This document shows, piece by piece, positions 1 to 6,269 of a stretch of 7,961 nucleotides of DNA; within the stretch, counting starts at the first letter, position 1, and each line of letters begins with the position of its first letter. The notes beneath the pieces are model-generated. The model did no database searches, had not been told where the DNA came from, and worked only from the letters and a program-made list of their open reading frames with translations. Both the position numbers and the translations under genes were made by a program. Source of the stretch: Methanobacteriaceae archaeon. GTDB lineage: Archaea; Methanobacteriota; Methanobacteria; Methanobacteriales; Methanobacteriaceae. The stretch covers positions 1 to 7,961 of the forward strand of contig CAAGFH010000249.1 in the NCBI GenBank assembly GCA_900769095.1, in the 5' to 3' direction.

Positions 1-80
1 CAGTTATAGGAAGTTGGATTTCCACAGTTAGGACAGTGATCTTTATTTGAAATTAATTTACAAACAGTACAAGCTTTCAT
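1..80 (-). CDS. spt4: Transcription elongation factor Spt4 (RpoE''), 5' part only
   Basis: This is the N-terminal 26 codons of the small zinc protein Spt4, formerly called RNA polymerase subunit E''. The left edge of the window cuts it. Spt4 pairs with Spt5 to form the universal elongation factor that clamps onto RNA polymerase. The visible residues start MKACTVC and contain two Cys pairs (C4/C7 and C16/C19, the second as CPNCG). They end in PTSYN plus the first two bases of a likely Trp codon, which fits the family's N-terminal zinc ribbon. The ATG at 80 overlaps the Rpo7 stop as ATGA, and a GAAGGT Shine-Dalgarno lies inside the end of the Rpo7 gene, so translation is probably coupled. The Rpo7-Spt4 gene pair is widely conserved in archaea, which supports the call despite the short fragment. 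Confidence 0.88.
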   Translation of the reverse strand, partial: MKACTVCKLISNKDHCPNCGNPTSYN

Positions 81-661
81 TCTTTAACCTTCTTAGTTTT
101 TTGTTTAGCTTCTTCAATCCATTCGAATCTGCCTAAATTAGGTTGTCTCATAGTAAGTGGAATTTTAGAATTCCTACTATTTTCAATATTGTTATTTGAT
201 TCATCTTTAATTGAAACACTTACAGCTCTAGCTCTAACTAAGTCTCCTTCTTCTAAAACTTTGTTAGATTCTTTTGCAAGTAAAGCGCCTCTTTTAGCAT
301 CATAAGTAATATAATCATCAGTTACTTGAGAGACATGTATTAAACCATCCATAGGTCCAATTCTCACAAAAGCTCCGTACTCAACGATATCAATTACTTC
401 ACCATCATAAAGTTCATGTTGTTCTGGTTTAAAGAAAATTGCTTCGAAAACAACATTATGGTAGGTAGCTCCATCACCAATAATGAGTTTACCTTCACCA
501 ATTTCGAGAATATCATTAACACAAATGAGTAAACCTAATTTTTTATCTAAACGACCACTGTATTGTTCGTTTAAAGTTTCAATAGCAACTTCATTGATAG
601 GATATTCAAAATTGTAAGGAGATATTCTTACAGTATCCCTAATTTTTGTTCTATAATACAA
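77..661 (-). CDS. rpoE1: DNA-directed RNA polymerase subunit Rpo7 (RpoE', RpoE1)
   Basis: Rpo7 is the larger subunit of the archaeal RNA polymerase stalk (Rpo4/Rpo7, counterpart of eukaryotic RPB7). The stalk binds emerging RNA and aids open-complex formation, elongation and termination. The 194-residue product has the expected two parts: an N-terminal tip domain (about 1-80, with [17 protein letters not shown]) and an S1-type OB fold (about 82-170, with [20 protein letters not shown] and HVSQ). It then ends in the family's typical tail, [16 protein letters not shown]. The start is TTG at 661, preceded by GAGGGAT at a good distance. No ATG fits the conserved N-terminus [13 protein letters not shown]. 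Residues 153-166 form an Asn/Ser-rich loop that seems longer than in the relatives I recall. The gene follows the PIN gene after 36 bases and overlaps spt4 by ATGA. Confidence 0.95.
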   Translation of the reverse strand: MYYRTKIRDTVRISPYNFEYPINEVAIETLNEQYSGRLDKKLGLLICVNDILEIGEGKLIIGDGATYHNVVFEAIFFKPEQHELYDGEVIDIVEYGAFVRIGPMDGLIHVSQVTDDYITYDAKRGALLAKESNKVLEEGDLVRARAVSVSIKDESNNNIENSRNSKIPLTMRQPNLGRFEWIEEAKQKTKKVKE

Positions 662-697
662 AATAATCCCTCATTTCATTAATAAGTATAATTAATA

Positions 698-1090
698 TTA
701 TATTTTACCTTCAACAGTAATATAACTTTTTTGTCTTAAATATGCAACGGTTATGCCTTTGTCCTTTGCACGATTTTTTAATTCAACATCATTCGTAGCT
801 AAAACTTCTGAAACCCTAAGTAATGCATCATCCACAGTTTCATTTTCAAGTAATGAAATATCCTTTATTTCAACTTTTGAAGAATTAGCTAATTTTAAAG
901 CTAAATTTGCATTTAACCTTATTTTTGTGTTTTTATTTCTTTTCAAACCCTTCAATTCATTGATAACAAAGCTTGGAGTTGTTAATTTATAAGAAGGTAA
1001 TAATTTTTCAAGTTCAGTGATGATATCAACATTGAACTGAAAAGGAACCATAAAAAAATTGGTATCAATTACAACTTCTTTAGAGTTCAT
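698..1090 (-). CDS. PIN-domain protein, archaeal Fcf1/Utp24-like
   Basis: This 130-residue protein is essentially a lone PIN domain, the fold of Mg2+-dependent ribonucleases. The expected acidic residues are present: D9 in VVIDTN, E45 in INELKG, D87/D88 in VDDALL, and D101 in ATND. The C-terminal motif GITVAYLRQK resembles the archaeal branch related to Fcf1/Utp24/Utp23, which in eukaryotes cleave or scaffold pre-rRNA. Many databases call this group VapC-like, but no antitoxin gene lies next to it. The gene sits inside an operon of translation factors, 10 bases after aIF2 gamma, with its AGGGA Shine-Dalgarno directly behind that gene's stop codon. Context and motifs favour a housekeeping role in rRNA or tRNA processing. 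That role, the substrate and activity itself are inference. The ATG at 1090 is the only sensible start. Confidence 0.8.
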   Translation of the reverse strand: MNSKEVVIDTNFFMVPFQFNVDIITELEKLLPSYKLTTPSFVINELKGLKRNKNTKIRLNANLALKLANSSKVEIKDISLLENETVDDALLRVSEVLATNDVELKNRAKDKGITVAYLRQKSYITVEGKI

Positions 1091-1100
1091 TATTTTCCCT

Positions 1101-2315
1101 CTATTTAATAATACCGTAACCGATTAATCTCCAACGAGCACCAACTCTACGACTTAAAGCAACCCTATCACCTGGACTTGCACAGACAGGCAATTTAAGA
1201 ACAACTTCAACTTCATTTTTCTTAGTAGATGTTACAACACCAATTGTAGTTGTAGTACCACAATTAATCATTAAAGGCTCTTTAAGTTTAATTGGAGCAA
1301 CATCACGTTCTTCTTTAGTACCGACAACACGATCAAGTAAATTAGCATCCATTACGAATCTTTCTAATACATCAGGTAAAGAACCTTCTTCACCAGCAAC
1401 TGTACCAGATAATGAATCTGATTTAGTTAAAGATGGATCTAATTTAGTTGCAATACCAACAAGACCTCCAGGACCAATTTCATCAACTTGCTCACCATTA
1501 GCTTCAAGTCCGATAATTTCTGATTTTAAGGTCATCCTTTTACCATCATTAGTAGGACCTGGTCTAATTTCAATGGTGTCACCAAGTTTGAATTTACCTT
1601 GAATTAAAGTACCTCCAATGACTCCGCCCTTAATTTTATTAGCGCCGGAACCAGGTTTATTAATATCAAAGGATCTTGCTACATGCATTAATGCAGTATC
1701 ATCAAGATTCCTTTCAGGAGGTTGAATTTGTTTAAGCATTGCTTCAATCAAGATATCTACATTAGCTCCTTGTTGAGCAGAAACAGGGATTATTAAAGCG
1801 TCTTCAGCACAAGTACCTTTAACAAATTCCTTAATTTCATTATAACTTTCAATAGCTCTTTCTTTTGAAACAATATCAATTTTGTTTTGAACTACAATAA
1901 CATCTTTAACACCGATAACATCAAGTGCCATGAGATGCTCTTTAGTTTGTGGTTGTGGACAAGTTTCATTTGCAGCAATAACTAATACTGCACCATCCAT
2001 AATTGCAGCACCAGATAACATAGTCGCCATAAGGGTTTCGTGACCTGGAGCATCAACAAAGGATACTTTCCTAATTAATTCAGTTTCACTCCCACAAATT
2101 GGACATTTATCAGCAGTAGTGTAACACTCAGGTTCACCACAATCTGGACATTTTCTAAATTCGATATCTGCATATCCTAAACGGATAGAAATACCTCTTT
2201 TAGTTTCCTCACTGTGAGTATCAGTCCAAATTCCAGATAATGCTTTTGTAAGAGTGGTTTTACCATGATCTACGTGACCAACTAAACCTATGTTAACATC
2301 TGATTGTACGTTCAC
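1101..2315 (-). CDS. eif2g: Translation initiation factor aIF2 subunit gamma
   Basis: This is the GTP-binding core of archaeal/eukaryotic initiation factor 2, which delivers initiator Met-tRNA to the small ribosomal subunit. The 404 residues are full length. The G domain shows G1 GHVDHGKT (13-20), switch 1 [11 protein letters not shown] (39-49), DAPGH (88-92), NKID (144-147) and SAQQGAN (179-185). The zinc knuckle typical of aIF2 gamma interrupts it (C56, C59, C71, C74, with an extra C64). Two beta-barrel domains follow, ending [12 protein letters not shown]. The start codon is GTG at 2315, not ATG. A GGTGG Shine-Dalgarno six bases upstream supports it, and the protein begins [20 protein letters not shown] as in relatives. 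The gap to S6e upstream is 62 bases and contains T-rich tracts. The subunits alpha and beta are not in the window. Confidence 0.97.
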   Translation of the reverse strand: MNVQSDVNIGLVGHVDHGKTTLTKALSGIWTDTHSEETKRGISIRLGYADIEFRKCPDCGEPECYTTADKCPICGSETELIRKVSFVDAPGHETLMATMLSGAAIMDGAVLVIAANETCPQPQTKEHLMALDVIGVKDVIVVQNKIDIVSKERAIESYNEIKEFVKGTCAEDALIIPVSAQQGANVDILIEAMLKQIQPPERNLDDTALMHVARSFDINKPGSGANKIKGGVIGGTLIQGKFKLGDTIEIRPGPTNDGKRMTLKSEIIGLEANGEQVDEIGPGGLVGIATKLDPSLTKSDSLSGTVAGEEGSLPDVLERFVMDANLLDRVVGTKEERDVAPIKLKEPLMINCGTTTTIGVVTSTKKNEVEVVLKLPVCASPGDRVALSRRVGARWRLIGYGIIK

Positions 2316-2377
2316 AGATAACCACCTTTTTTATAATTTTAATTCAACTTAAAAGTAAAATAAGAAAAATAGTATAA
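2316..2377 (-). promoter_or_regulatory. T-rich spacer before aIF2 gamma, terminator-like
   Basis: Right at the S6e stop codon the minus strand reads TAGTTATACTA followed by five T, then further runs of four T. That is a 4-bp hairpin plus oligo-T. It is the widest gap in the operon (62 bases). A partial stop here could lower transcription of aIF2 gamma and the RNA polymerase genes relative to the ribosomal proteins. I see no well-placed TATA box to restart transcription. Confidence 0.25.
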
Positions 2378-2761
2378 CTATTCTTCCTCTTCTTCACCAG
2401 CACCAAGAATATCAGCTATTGATTTACTTCCAGCTTGAGTAACTACAGTGTTGATTTGTACGATATCTTCAGCAATAGTGTTTCCTCTTACGGTTTTTCT
2501 TTTTTTAACACCATCAGCTTTAGGATGGTAACCGATACCGCCAGTTAATAAACTTTTGATTCTTCTAGTACCTGAAACATCTTTTTTCATGGTGAAACCG
2601 TTTTTATCACTACCACCAGTGATTTTTAAAGTGTAACCATCTAAACCGACAAGTCCACCATCAAATTCATCACCAATAACTAAACCGTTAAAAGCTTTAG
2701 TTTCATCTACTTCAATTTGATGAGCTTCAGCACCTTGAGATACAACAACTTTGAATGCCAT
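2378..2761 (-). CDS. rps6e: Small ribosomal subunit protein S6e (eS6)
   Basis: This is archaeal S6e, a structural protein of the 30S subunit. The product is 127 residues, the usual archaeal length, and lacks the long phosphorylated C-terminal helix of eukaryotic S6. Family features are visible: MAFKVVVS at the start, the Gly-rich core GDEFDGGLVGLDGYTLKITGGSDKNGF, and the basic block RRIKSLLTGGIGYHP followed by KKRKTVRGNTIAEDIVQIN. The protein ends in a short acidic tail of five Glu. A strong AAGGAGG Shine-Dalgarno (2768-2774) precedes the ATG. The gene lies between aIF5B (36-base gap) and aIF2 gamma (62-base gap) in the same operon. This neighbourhood is typical of methanogens, as far as I recall. 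Confidence 0.97.
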   Translation of the reverse strand: MAFKVVVSQGAEAHQIEVDETKAFNGLVIGDEFDGGLVGLDGYTLKITGGSDKNGFTMKKDVSGTRRIKSLLTGGIGYHPKADGVKKRKTVRGNTIAEDIVQINTVVTQAGSKSIADILGAGEEEEE

Positions 2762-2797
2762 GGTATTCCTCCTTATTTTTTTATAATAATTAATTTA

Positions 2798-4588
2798 TTA
2801 TTCAAAAAGACCAAATTTACCCCAATCAGGATCATTTTTACGTTTAATTTCCACTAACTCGTATAGAGTTTCGAATTCGTCTTCAGTTAATTTGTCTTTG
2901 AATTCTCTTTCAATGAATTTGTAATGTTTCTCAGAAACATCAACGTATAATTCATCCCCTTCATCGAAATGTTTTCCAACAATAGCGTCTTTAATAGCCA
3001 TAGCCACTCTTTGACCTCTTGGAATAGATGGTAATGTTTCACCTTTATCTTCCATACTGGCTATAACTCCAACATACTCTCCATTTTTATTAATCAAGGT
3101 TTGACCTTGTTTAACAGTACCGCTGAGAGCTTCAATACCTACAATTGCAGGTTTACTTTGACGGAAAACTAATTTAGGCAATGCGACGAATTTAGCTGGT
3201 TTGACGATAGCATCATAGAATGCTTTCTTCTTAGCTTTTTCAATCTCTTCAGTCCATTCCTGATAATCTTCAATAATCTGATAGATTACATCTCCTTTGA
3301 AGAGTTTAATATCAGAATTGTTTAAATCTTCAACAGAGTTAGGATGAACATCTACATTAAACGCAATAATAGCACCATGTGCTTCATTTTCATTTAATGC
3401 GATAGAAGAGTTGATAATATCCCTACGACTTACATCACCAATATCTGCTTCACGAATAGGAATATCCAATTCTCTTAATAGCTTAACTACAGCTTCAAGA
3501 GAACCTAATGTATCAGCTTTAACTAAAAGTCCTTCATCTTCGGTATTAATAGTAATATCTTCGATTTCTTTTAAGAGTTCTTCTTCAACATTCTCATCAT
3601 CACTTAAAACTCTAAGTGGAGAACCGGAAACAACATCATCTAACTTAGGAGCAGCGATTTTAATACCTGCTGCAGCTACAACTTCATCGAATTTTCTGAA
3701 TTTCTTTTTAGAATCTCTCATTTCCTCAAGAGGAAGTGGTCTTAAAATGGACCTAATTTTAGTTGTTAAAACTTCGTTTGAAGAATTAATCAAAGCAATT
3801 TCATCATTAGTTCGTAAAACACCATCATAAATAATACTATCAATAGTAAGACCTAAACCTACTTCTTCTTTGATTTCTAAGACAGTACCTTTAGCTGGAG
3901 CGTCTTCATTAATTTCTAATTGTTCTGTTAAATATTCTTGAGCAAGACCAAGTAACATTGCCAATACTTCAATAATACCTTCACCGGATTTAGCACTAAT
4001 AGGAATAATACTAATTTGTGAAGCGAAATTACTGACTCTATCAAATCTTTCAGATTGGAAACCTTCTTTATGAAGAGTACCAACAAGTTCATAAAGCTTA
4101 AGATCTAAGTCTTGTTGCACACTAGGTGCTTGTTGACTAAAAGATTCAGCAAATGAAGCTCCTTCGTGTGTTTCCCAACCGAAAAGTCTATCGATTTTAT
4201 TAGCAACTACAATAAATGGAGTCTTATACATTTTAAGAATATTTAATGCTTCATAAGTTTGTGGTTTAAATCCATCATTAATATCAACAATTAAAACTGC
4301 CAAATCAGCTAATGCACCACCACGTTTTCTTAAACTAGTGAATGCTGCATGTCCTGGAGTATCAATAAAGAACAAACCAGGAATTAAATCCTTGATAGTT
4401 AATTTTGATATAAAATTTCCACAGATTTCTTCAATGGTATCATTAGGAATTTCAGTAGCACCAATGTGTTGAGTAATACCACCTGCTTCTTTATCAGCGA
4501 TAGTACTTCCTCTAATATAATCTAACAATGTAGTTTTTCCATGGTCTACATGTCCTAAAACTGATACAATCGGGGATCTGATTTTCAT
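2798..4588 (-). CDS. infB: Translation initiation factor aIF5B (IF2-like GTPase)
   Basis: aIF5B is the archaeal homologue of bacterial IF2 and eukaryotic eIF5B. It is a ribosome-dependent GTPase that promotes subunit joining late in initiation. The 596 residues match the short archaeal form without the long N-terminal extension. The G domain begins immediately, with GHVDHGKTT (12-20), GGITQHIG (36-43), DTPGH (76-80), NKID (130-133) and SAKSGEG (198-204). The later domains follow (about 225-340 and 350-570), including [17 protein letters not shown] and [21 protein letters not shown]. The C-terminus is the family's [11 protein letters not shown]. No intein interrupts the P-loop, unlike in some other methanogens. 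The gap to ndk is 37 bases. The ATG at 4588 fixes the conserved start [12 protein letters not shown] but is preceded only by GACGAT, a poor Shine-Dalgarno. Confidence 0.97.
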   Translation of the reverse strand: MKIRSPIVSVLGHVDHGKTTLLDYIRGSTIADKEAGGITQHIGATEIPNDTIEEICGNFISKLTIKDLIPGLFFIDTPGHAAFTSLRKRGGALADLAVLIVDINDGFKPQTYEALNILKMYKTPFIVVANKIDRLFGWETHEGASFAESFSQQAPSVQQDLDLKLYELVGTLHKEGFQSERFDRVSNFASQISIIPISAKSGEGIIEVLAMLLGLAQEYLTEQLEINEDAPAKGTVLEIKEEVGLGLTIDSIIYDGVLRTNDEIALINSSNEVLTTKIRSILRPLPLEEMRDSKKKFRKFDEVVAAAGIKIAAPKLDDVVSGSPLRVLSDDENVEEELLKEIEDITINTEDEGLLVKADTLGSLEAVVKLLRELDIPIREADIGDVSRRDIINSSIALNENEAHGAIIAFNVDVHPNSVEDLNNSDIKLFKGDVIYQIIEDYQEWTEEIEKAKKKAFYDAIVKPAKFVALPKLVFRQSKPAIVGIEALSGTVKQGQTLINKNGEYVGVIASMEDKGETLPSIPRGQRVAMAIKDAIVGKHFDEGDELYVDVSEKHYKFIEREFKDKLTEDEFETLYELVEIKRKNDPDWGKFGLFE

Positions 4589-4625
4589 AATATCGTCTTT
4601 GATAATAAATTTTTAAAATCTAAAT

Positions 4626-5078
4626 TTATTCATAAATTAAATCGTTATCAACAATTTGATAATCGCAAATTTCATCTTCATTAAAGAAAAGAGCAATTTC
4701 TCTTTCAGCAGATTCAGGAGCGTCTGATGCATGAATAATGTTTCTTCCAGTATCCATACCGAAGTCTCCTCTGATAGTTCCAAGATCTGCTTCTAAAGGA
4801 TTAGTTGCACCAACTAATTTTCTGATAGTGGTAATAGCTTCATCTCCTTCAATAACCATAGCTAAAGATGGTGAAGAAGTGATGTATTCAACTAAACCTG
4901 GGAAGAATGGTTTATCAGCGTGTTCCCCATAATGAGTTTTTGCTAATTCTTCATCAATTTGAATTAATTTACAAGCAACAATTTTGAGACCTTTTTGCTC
5001 AAAACGAGACAAAACTTTACCCATAAGACGTCTTTGAACAGCGTCAGGTTTCATCATTACAAAACTTTTTTGAATCAT
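4626..5078 (-). CDS. ndk: Nucleoside diphosphate kinase
   Basis: Ndk moves the gamma phosphate from ATP to other nucleoside diphosphates through a phosphohistidine, and so keeps up GTP, CTP, UTP and dNTP pools. The 150-residue product is full length. The catalytic His is H116 in GRNIIHASD. Other conserved residues are K10 and P11 (MMKPDAV), Y50 (HYGEH), R86, R103 (RGDFG) and N113, and the loop [10 protein letters not shown] is present. The start codon overlaps the L24e stop as ATGA (5075-5078). No strong Shine-Dalgarno precedes it, so coupling to L24e translation is likely. Its place just before two GTPase initiation factors suggests a link to GTP supply for translation, which is inference from gene order. 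Confidence 0.97.
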   Translation of the reverse strand: MIQKSFVMMKPDAVQRRLMGKVLSRFEQKGLKIVACKLIQIDEELAKTHYGEHADKPFFPGLVEYITSSPSLAMVIEGDEAITTIRKLVGATNPLEADLGTIRGDFGMDTGRNIIHASDAPESAEREIALFFNEDEICDYQIVDNDLIYE

Positions 5079-5236
5079 TCTTTAACCCATTTAACTTTTC
5101 TTGGAACTCTTCCGAGTTTAATCATATTTTTTTCACATTTACTGCTACAAAAGAAATAAATTGAGCCATCTCTTTTGACGTACATTTTACCTGTACCATC
5201 TTCAATTTCTTTACCACAGAATGAACAAGTTCTCAT
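5075..5236 (-). CDS. rpl24e: Large ribosomal subunit protein L24e (eL24)
   Basis: This short gene encodes 53 residues. The translation runs [14 protein letters not shown], then GKMYVKRDG, then [11 protein letters not shown], and ends [10 protein letters not shown]. The zinc-binding cysteines C4, C7, C30 and C34 form the TRASH-like zinc finger of archaeal L24e. The family's aromatic/basic core is present at the usual 50-65 residue length. L24e is a protein of the large ribosomal subunit surface. The ATG at 5236 follows the S28e stop by 14 bases, with a GGTG Shine-Dalgarno close upstream. The stop codon TGA overlaps the Ndk ATG. The S28e-L24e-Ndk-aIF5B order is the standard archaeal arrangement as I recall it. 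Confidence 0.95.
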   Translation of the reverse strand: MRTCSFCGKEIEDGTGKMYVKRDGSIYFFCSSKCEKNMIKLGRVPRKVKWVKE

Positions 5237-5250
5237 GTTCCTACACCTTC

Positions 5251-5457
5251 TTAAGGAGTTCTAATTTCCTTAGCTTCTCTAATTGTATCAAGTAACATTA
5301 AAATGTCGCCTTCTCTTACAGGACCCATAATGTTTCTTGTTAAAATTCTTCCTTTGTCTCTACCATCGAGGATTCTGCATTTAATTTGCATTACCTCGCC
5401 AGTCATACCAGTTCTTTTTAAAACTTTAATGACTTCAGCAGGAGTTCCTTCTTCCAT
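5251..5457 (-). CDS. rps28e: Small ribosomal subunit protein S28e (eS28)
   Basis: S28e is a small OB-fold protein of the 30S subunit near the mRNA exit channel. The 68 residues are full length and match the archaeal family closely: [20 protein letters not shown], then the core [25 protein letters not shown], then the signature end [14 protein letters not shown]. The ATG at 5457 has a GGTGAT Shine-Dalgarno four bases upstream. The gene follows L7Ae after 29 bases and precedes L24e by 14 bases. Nothing about it is unusual. Confidence 0.97.
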   Translation of the reverse strand: MEEGTPAEVIKVLKRTGMTGEVMQIKCRILDGRDKGRILTRNIMGPVREGDILMLLDTIREAKEIRTP

Positions 5458-5486
5458 TTAAATCACCGTAATTAAATCAAAAGAAT

Positions 5487-5855
5487 TTATTCTTTTAATT
5501 CAGCAACTTTTTCTACGATTTCAGCAACAGCAGCTTCAGCATCACCAGCGTCTACAATACATGCAGATGCGGTACCAACGGTTAATCCAGCAGCTCCACC
5601 AACTTGTTCTTTGGTAGGTAAGTATACGTAAGGGATTTCTTTTTCATCAGCTAAAACAGGGATGTGTGCAACGATTTCAGCAGGGTCAACATCTTCTGCG
5701 ATAACAACTAATGCTGCATCTCCTCTTTCGATGAATTTGGTTACTTCGTTAGTTCCTTTTGCTACTTTACCAGTGGTAAATGCGGTTTCTAATGCTTCTT
5801 CAGCTTGTTTAGCTAATTCTTCAGGTGTGTCAAATTTTACATAAATGTTTGCCAT
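5487..5855 (-). CDS. rpl7ae: Ribosomal protein L7Ae (eL8), kink-turn-binding protein
   Basis: L7Ae binds RNA kink-turns. It is a large-subunit ribosomal protein and also a core part of box C/D and H/ACA guide RNPs and archaeal RNase P. The 122-residue product runs MANIYVKFDTPEELAKQAEEA with the RNA-contact motif KGTNEVTK (33-40), then VIAEDVDPAEIVAHIPVL and VGGAAGLTVGTASACI. The reading frame is open back to an ATG at 5876, but that start would translate through the strong AAGGAGGT Shine-Dalgarno at 5863-5870. The ATG at 5855, seven bases downstream of it, also gives the family's N-terminus MANIYVKF, so 5855 is the start. The gene opens the long operon. Its leader carries a likely kink-turn, suggesting autoregulation. 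Confidence 0.97.
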   Translation of the reverse strand: MANIYVKFDTPEELAKQAEEALETAFTTGKVAKGTNEVTKFIERGDAALVVIAEDVDPAEIVAHIPVLADEKEIPYVYLPTKEQVGGAAGLTVGTASACIVDAGDAEAAVAEIVEKVAELKE

Positions 5856-5862
5856 AAAATAT

Positions 5863-5901
5863 ACCTCCTTTTTCATCTGGCTATGCCATCCATCGGCAGA
5901 T
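5863..5901 (-). promoter_or_regulatory. Putative kink-turn (L7Ae autoregulatory element) in the L7Ae mRNA leader
   Basis: Read on the minus strand, the leader contains GA (5890-5889), UGGC (5888-5885), AUA (5884-5882), GCCA (5881-5878), GAU (5877-5875) and GA (5874-5873). This is a kink-turn core: a 4-bp C-stem capped by a triloop, a 3-nt bulge ending in U, and two GA steps placed to form tandem sheared G-A pairs. On the non-canonical side, CUGCC (5899-5895) can pair imperfectly with the Shine-Dalgarno GGAGG (5868-5864). The block 5878-5899 is 13/22 G+C in surroundings of about 20%, which fits a conserved RNA. Kink-turns in L7Ae leaders have been described in other archaea. This instance is inferred from sequence alone. 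Confidence 0.6.
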
Positions 5902-5935
5902 ATTACAATTCATTTTGAATCGTAATATATTGTAA

Positions 5936-5944
5936 TTATATATA
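5936..5944 (-). promoter_or_regulatory. TATA box of the L7Ae operon
   Basis: On the minus strand this reads TATATATAA, preceded by an A-rich stretch that could serve as BRE. A start site about 25 bases downstream would fall near 5912-5917. That gives a leader of roughly 60 bases holding the kink-turn and Shine-Dalgarno. A weaker alternative, AATATATTA at about 5923-5931, would give a start nearer 5900 and would trim the 5' side of the leader structure. No transcript data are available. Confidence 0.55.
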
Positions 5945-5976
5945 GTTATATTATTTTTTAACTATAGAAATTACTC

Positions 5977-5998
5977 AAATTATTCAATAGAATAATTT
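5977..5998. repeat. Perfect 9-bp inverted repeat, nested in TATAGTT/AACTATA repeats
   Basis: AAATTATTC (5977-5985) and GAATAATTT (5990-5998) are perfect reverse complements around a 4-base loop. They are enclosed by AACTATA (5960-5966) and TATAGTT (6001-6007), themselves a 7-bp inverted pair. Another TATAGTT lies at 5941-5947, beside the operon's TATA box. The elements are almost pure AT, so chance pairing is a real possibility. No T-run follows on the minus strand, so this does not look like a terminator. Confidence 0.4.
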
Positions 5999-6049
5999 AA
6001 TATAGTTTTAATAATACTAATTCTTGAACAATTCATATATCACTAAATA

Positions 6050-6078
6050 TAATCCCGAGAAAAAAATAAGAGGGATTA
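6050..6078. repeat. 7-bp inverted repeat TAATCCC/GGGATTA around a T-rich loop
   Basis: TAATCCC (6050-6056) and GGGATTA (6072-6078) are perfect reverse complements with a 15-base loop. On the minus strand the loop includes seven consecutive T (6059-6065), the kind of oligo-T tract at which archaeal RNA polymerase terminates. This C/G-bearing stem stands out from the surrounding AT-rich DNA. It may end a short transcript started at the orphan TATA box at 6198-6205. Its function is not known. Confidence 0.4.
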
Positions 6079-6102
6079 GACTTTCAATACAAATACTTCT
6101 GA

Positions 6103-6156
6103 ATTTCATATAATTTTTAGCAAAACTAAAAATAAAAATTTAGTAATTAATGAAAT
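6103..6156. repeat. Long AT-rich stem-loop in the gene-free stretch
   Basis: On the minus strand ATTTCATTAATT can pair with AATTA-T-ATGAAAT, a 12-bp stem with one bulged T. It encloses a second hairpin, TTTAG/CTAAA around TTTTG, which can extend to 8 bp (6113-6120 with 6126-6133) if the outer stem opens. It lies just downstream of the orphan TATA box. Composition is so AT-rich that such a stem could be fortuitous. Confidence 0.3.
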
Positions 6157-6195
6157 AATTCTAGAGAACTAGACATTTAATAGATTAGTTCACAT

Positions 6196-6213
6196 AGTAT
6201 ATAAATGTTTTTA
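6196..6213 (-). promoter_or_regulatory. Orphan TATA box with BRE-like A-rich upstream element
   Basis: The minus strand reads AAAAACATTTATATACT, a very good fit to the methanogen promoter pattern (A-rich BRE, two bases, TTTATATA). It predicts a start near 6175-6180, yet no gene of credible length lies before the L7Ae start 320 bases further on. Either it starts a small RNA, or it is an additional distal promoter for the L7Ae operon with a long leader, or it is a chance match. Confidence 0.4.
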
Positions 6214-6269
6214 AAAATAGAGCAAAATTAGTAATATTTAGATAAAAATAATGAATTTCACAAATAGAA

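Noticed and set aside
753..992. Plus-strand open frame opposite the PIN gene
   Set aside because: Shadow frame, rich in Phe and Ser, with no independent support.
698..1090. Toxin-antitoxin module with a VapC toxin
   Set aside because: No antitoxin gene beside it; it is flanked tightly by aIF2 gamma and Rpo7, and its motifs lean to the Fcf1/Utp24 branch.
3411..3830. 139-codon plus-strand open frame opposite infB
   Set aside because: The Ser-rich translation is the antisense shadow of Asp/Glu-rich aIF5B codons; no ribosome site or family match.
2798..4588. Intein in aIF5B
   Set aside because: The P-loop and switch motifs are continuous at normal spacing, and the length is that of an uninterrupted protein.
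5856..5876. Longer L7Ae starting at the ATG at 5876
   Set aside because: It would translate through the Shine-Dalgarno, and the extra MKKEVYF is not part of the family.
6147..6176. Nine-codon open frame (MSSSLELFH) just after the orphan promoter
   Set aside because: Too short to judge, no Shine-Dalgarno, and its ATG coincides with the predicted start of transcription.
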